This document shows positions 37,285-39,881 of a DNA stretch of 39,881 bases, piece after piece. The position numbers and the translations under genes are program-made. A model generated the notes under the pieces. It had not been told where the DNA came from. It did no database searches and saw nothing but the letters and a program-made list of their open reading frames with translations. Position 1 is the stretch's first letter. Each line of letters starts with the position of its first letter. Source of the DNA: Clostridia bacterium (lineage in GTDB: Bacteria; Bacillota; Clostridia; UMGS1810); contig JAFQBA010000102.1 in assembly GCA_017416845.1 (NCBI GenBank), positions 1-39,881 on the forward strand. The letters are read 5' to 3'.

Positions 37285-38217
37285 ATGAAAAACCAAAGAA
37301 ATGTTCCCGAAAGGAATATGCCACTTTATATTAATAAAAAACTTGATGTTCCGCTAACTATTGAAAAGGTACTATCTTTCTCGTCCCTCATAATGCTACC
37401 GGAATATAACGATACCGGTGAAAAACATGACTTTTGGGAGATGGTATATGTAGACTGCGGAGAAGGAACTGCCATCGCTGATGACAGGCCATATAGTATA
37501 TCCTCCGGCGATGTATATTTTCACAAACCCGGAGAGGTTCACTCTTTTCATGCAAAAAAAGATAAAATGACTCATGTATATTTTATAGCCTTTTATTCGT
37601 CAGATAAATTTATGAAAAATTTCGAAAACTTGAAAATTTCTCTTGCTTCATCTCAAATTCAAATGATTCACAAGATAATAGAAGAAGTGAAAAACATATA
37701 TGAATACATCCAAAAAAATGACAATTTTTCATTTTCTATAACATCTTTTTTGCCAACAACATCTCCGGCACAACAGCAGATATTTAAAAATCATTTGGAA
37801 AATCTGTTGCTTTCAATAGGTGTAAAACTCGAAGAACAGAACCGAACAGACACGAATACGAATAAAAATAGCAAAGCACAGATTGCAATGAAAATAACCG
37901 AAATAATATCAAAAAATATATATGCCAATATGACAATCGAAGACATCAGTGATGAACTCGGATACGGACGCACTTATATATCCAATACATTCAAAAACAC
38001 TTATGGTACATCCATAATGTATCACTATAATCGATTGAAAATCAAAGAAGCCAAAAGACTCATCAGAGATACAAATTATTCACTTATCACAATTGCAGAG
38101 ATGCTTAAATTTAACAATCAATATTACTTTTCAAAAGTATTTAAGCGATATGAAAATATGACCCCGTCAGAATTTAAACATAAGATTACAACAAAATATA
38201 TAATAAATACAAAATGA
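37285..38217 (+). CDS. AraC-family transcriptional regulator (operon B side)
   Basis: A 310-aa cytoplasmic regulator. The N-terminal cupin domain has EKHDFWEMVYVDCGEG and the metal/ligand-type stretch GDVYFHKPGEVHSFHA. The C-terminal AraC-type DNA-binding domain has MTIEDISDELGYGRTYISNT and LITIAEMLKFNNQYYFSKVF, then MTPSEFK. The ATG at 37285 is preceded by GGGG 8 bases upstream; starting earlier would overlap the promoter -10 box. It is not a close copy of the other AraC protein. Divergent from operon B, so its likely target is that operon and perhaps the downstream GH28-like gene. The ligand is unknown. Confidence 0.9.
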   Translation: MKNQRNVPERNMPLYINKKLDVPLTIEKVLSFSSLIMLPEYNDTGEKHDFWEMVYVDCGEGTAIADDRPYSISSGDVYFHKPGEVHSFHAKKDKMTHVYFIAFYSSDKFMKNFENLKISLASSQIQMIHKIIEEVKNIYEYIQKNDNFSFSITSFLPTTSPAQQQIFKNHLENLLLSIGVKLEEQNRTDTNTNKNSKAQIAMKITEIISKNIYANMTIEDISDELGYGRTYISNTFKNTYGTSIMYHYNRLKIKEAKRLIRDTNYSLITIAEMLKFNNQYYFSKVFKRYENMTPSEFKHKITTKYIINTK

Positions 38218-38243
38218 TTTAGCTGTATAATCTACTTGTAGTT

Positions 38244-38292
38244 TTGAATTACCGGACATATTTTGTAACCCGTAAAAGCTATTTTCGGGTTG
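38244..38292 (+). promoter_or_regulatory. Intergenic hairpin and possible half-site before the GH28-like gene
   Basis: A stem AACCCG...CGGGTT with a further AAAA/TTTT pairing (about 38267-38292) lacks a following T-run, so it is a poor terminator. Upstream, TTGAATTACCGGACA (38244-38258) resembles one arm of the inverted repeat at 18408-18447. Confidence 0.3.
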
Positions 38293-38318
38293 ACCACCAT
38301 ACAAATGTATGTTACAAT
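38290..38318 (+). promoter_or_regulatory. Probable promoter of the GH28-like gene
   Basis: TTGACC (38290-38295), a 17-base spacer, and TACAAT (38313-38318). The spacer holds an inverted repeat CATAC AAAT GTATG (38299-38312), a possible operator. Confidence 0.65.
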
Positions 38319-38364
38319 AATACGCAAACAATTATCTCACACATCAAAGAAAGGTTGTTAGAAT

Positions 38365-39702
38365 ATGAACTACGAACTTTTGAAAAAAGAAATCCTCGCC
38401 GGGCTTTCACCAAAGAAGGTTGAAGAAGAGTGGTTTGTTCTTGATACGGAAAAAATTGATGATGCTGTCATTAATGAGGCTCTCATTAAACATAATAATG
38501 TATATATCCCATATATCGGCTTTCCGATTGTTTTGCACAATCCCATCATAATGCGTTCAAACACACATCTGAAGGTGGACGAAAATCAGATTATGATGCA
38601 GGGAAAGGATTCAATCGCTTGCCTTTTGAGAAATGAAAACGTGCAGGATGGTCAATACAAGCCTGCAGATACCACAACCCGTGACAAAAACATCAGCGTA
38701 GAGGGCGGAATTTGGAATATCCGTTCTAAACACAGATGCAAAATTGACAATACCGGCATCGGTTTTGCCGGATGTCTCGGAAGCATTGTTCTTTCAAGTG
38801 TAGAAAACTTTTCTCTGAAAAACATGCAGGTTTTTGACTCGTATGTTGCAGGACCAAAGGGTAATGATGTATCAAGCTACGGAATTCAACTTTCAAACTG
38901 CAAGGATTTTGTGGTTGAAAATATCAATCTCCACGACAACGGTCGCGATGGCGTTCACATTGACGGTCCGGCAGAATTTGGTATAGTACGCAATATTCGC
39001 GGTGAAAAAATGGGCGATGATCTTGTTGCACTTCTTGCCTGGGATTGGTACAACAGCGGTCTTACCAACGGCAACATAAGTCACATCTGGATTGATGATA
39101 TTAAGGGCGGTCAGGATGAATTTCGTTTGCTTCCGGGTCAAAAAATTTATCCCGACGGAACCAAAGTAGATTGCAATATAAGAAACTGTATTCTTGAAAA
39201 TATCAGCAATCTGTATACTGTAAAAATATATGAACAACACAATATCGAAAATCCGTTCCTTGATTTTGATGACAGTTCGGGAACCGTGGGAGTTGTTGAT
39301 AACATCTGTTTTAAGAACATTTCATTCTTACCGAGCCTTGAAGGATTCAGCGGTGCGCCGGTTAACGGATTATTTGATGTTTGTTGCAATCTTTCAAATT
39401 GTCATTTCGAAAACATTTCTGTCAGCGACAGCTATCAAAGGTGTGCAGATAAGGAAATCAGCCTCATAAAAGTCGGACCGCTTACATATTCGTTTGCTGA
39501 TTTCGGCGAGGTTTTTAACCCTGATTCTGTAGGAACAATTGATAATGTAAGCATTAAAAATGTTACTTTTGCCAACGAAAAGATTGATGACAAATTCAAG
39601 TTGATTTCAACAGTAAACAAAAGACAGGATGACTACCGGTTTGTGTCCATCGGCAAAGGAGAAGGCTATGGTACCGTCGGTACAGTTGAGGTTTTAAAAT
39701 AA
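38365..39702 (+). CDS. Right-handed beta-helix protein, GH28-like (pectate-lyase/polygalacturonase superfamily)
   Basis: A 445-aa protein without a signal peptide, so probably cytoplasmic. It has an N-terminal NVYIPYIGFPIVLHN strand, repeating beta-helix rungs (for example NISVEGGIWNIRS, FSLKNMQVFDSYV, NCKDFVVENINLHDN), and motifs reminiscent of GH28 enzymes: NGRDGVHIDGP followed by MGDDLVALLAWDW (about residues 192-232). These place conserved aspartates as in polygalacturonase-like hydrolases. It has its own promoter 45 bases upstream and an AAAGG site before the ATG at 38365. It is the same strand as the second AraC gene. It could hydrolyse galacturonide or rhamnogalacturonan oligosaccharides; the exact activity is not certain and a lyase or isomerase role cannot be excluded. 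Confidence 0.72.
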   Translation: MNYELLKKEILAGLSPKKVEEEWFVLDTEKIDDAVINEALIKHNNVYIPYIGFPIVLHNPIIMRSNTHLKVDENQIMMQGKDSIACLLRNENVQDGQYKPADTTTRDKNISVEGGIWNIRSKHRCKIDNTGIGFAGCLGSIVLSSVENFSLKNMQVFDSYVAGPKGNDVSSYGIQLSNCKDFVVENINLHDNGRDGVHIDGPAEFGIVRNIRGEKMGDDLVALLAWDWYNSGLTNGNISHIWIDDIKGGQDEFRLLPGQKIYPDGTKVDCNIRNCILENISNLYTVKIYEQHNIENPFLDFDDSSGTVGVVDNICFKNISFLPSLEGFSGAPVNGLFDVCCNLSNCHFENISVSDSYQRCADKEISLIKVGPLTYSFADFGEVFNPDSVGTIDNVSIKNVTFANEKIDDKFKLISTVNKRQDDYRFVSIGKGEGYGTVGTVEVLK

Positions 39703-39744
39703 AATAACAGGAAATGGCAAAAGAAAAATGCGTGTCTTAATTAA

Positions 39745-39881
39745 TGAAGTGAACCCCAAAGTTTAGACAAAATTAAATATTAACTTGCTTGTGAATGAGT
39801 TCGGTATTGTACCGGACTCATTCCTTTTAGTTTTAAGGAAATTCTTTCATTGTTGTAGTAATGAATATATTTCTTCAATTC
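39745..39881 (-). mobile_element. Terminal end of an IS3-family (IS150-like) insertion sequence
   Basis: The element enters from the right edge. Its terminal inverted-repeat region is TGTCTAAACTTTGGGGTTCA on the minus strand (39769-39750), typical of IS150-group ends. Inside it is the C-terminus of the transposase. The other end lies outside the window, so target duplication cannot be checked. Confidence 0.85.
39780..39881 (-). CDS. IS3-family transposase OrfB, C-terminal 33 residues (runs off right edge)
   Basis: The minus-strand frame encodes ELKKYIHYYNNERISLKL and then KGMSPVQYRTHSQAS before the stop at 39780. This is the classic end of the IS3/IS150 OrfB integrase (family pattern YIhYYNneRi..kLkGlsPveYR). 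The catalytic DDE core is beyond the window. Confidence 0.9.
   Translation of the reverse strand, partial: ELKKYIHYYNNERISLKLKGMSPVQYRTHSQAS

Noticed and set aside
38267..38292. Hairpin AACCCG...CGGGTT as terminator of the second AraC gene
   Set aside because: No T-run follows on either strand; kept only as an unexplained stem.

Overview
The window looks like a chromosomal accessory region of a Gram-positive, AT-rich gut-type Clostridia (Bacillota). Supporting signs are sigma-A style promoters, strong GGAGG ribosome binding sites, S-layer homology (SLH) proteins, many signal-peptide proteins, AraC regulators with cupin domains, a BspA-type leucine-rich repeat protein and an IS3-family (IS150-like) insertion sequence. 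The species cannot be told from the sequence. No tRNA, rRNA, CRISPR array, phage or plasmid replication gene is visible.

Layout. The left edge (1-951) holds the N-terminal 317 codons of pyruvate phosphate dikinase, a housekeeping gene. Operon A (minus strand, 18328 down to 1141) follows: a concanavalin-like domain protein, a 1430-aa heparinase II/III-like lyase, a coupled pair of SLH proteins, an alpha-L-rhamnosidase (GH78), a two-repeat concanavalin-like protein, a Gfo/Idh/MocA oxidoreductase, a leucine-rich repeat surface protein, and probably a transglutaminase-like protein, ending at a good intrinsic terminator (1068-1097). An AraC regulator (18554-19474) is transcribed away from its head. 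Operon B (minus strand, 37018 down to 19520) comes next: two more heparinase-like lyases, two multi-LamG proteins, a second coupled SLH pair and a second Gfo/Idh/MocA oxidoreductase. It ends at a bidirectional terminator shared with the first AraC gene. A second AraC regulator (37285-38217) is divergent from its head, followed by a beta-helix, GH28-like gene with its own promoter. The right edge is the end of an IS3-family element.

Biology. The two operons are two versions of one plan: a divergent AraC regulator, secreted lyase(s), secreted LamG/concanavalin-like binding proteins, an SLH pair for surface attachment, and a cytosolic oxidoreductase. I read this as a Gram-positive polysaccharide-utilisation locus aimed at uronic-acid- and probably rhamnose-containing glycans (pectin or rhamnogalacturonan-like, or another acidic polysaccharide). 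The exact substrate is not determinable here. No transporter is encoded, so import must be supplied from elsewhere.

The most unusual features are the duplicated SLH pair and a small, apparently undescribed C-terminal module of about 85 residues. That module is shared by at least six otherwise different secreted proteins. Others are a LamG-like domain inserted inside the catalytic region of one lyase, and a near-perfect 13-bp inverted repeat at the operon A promoter that looks like a regulator binding site.
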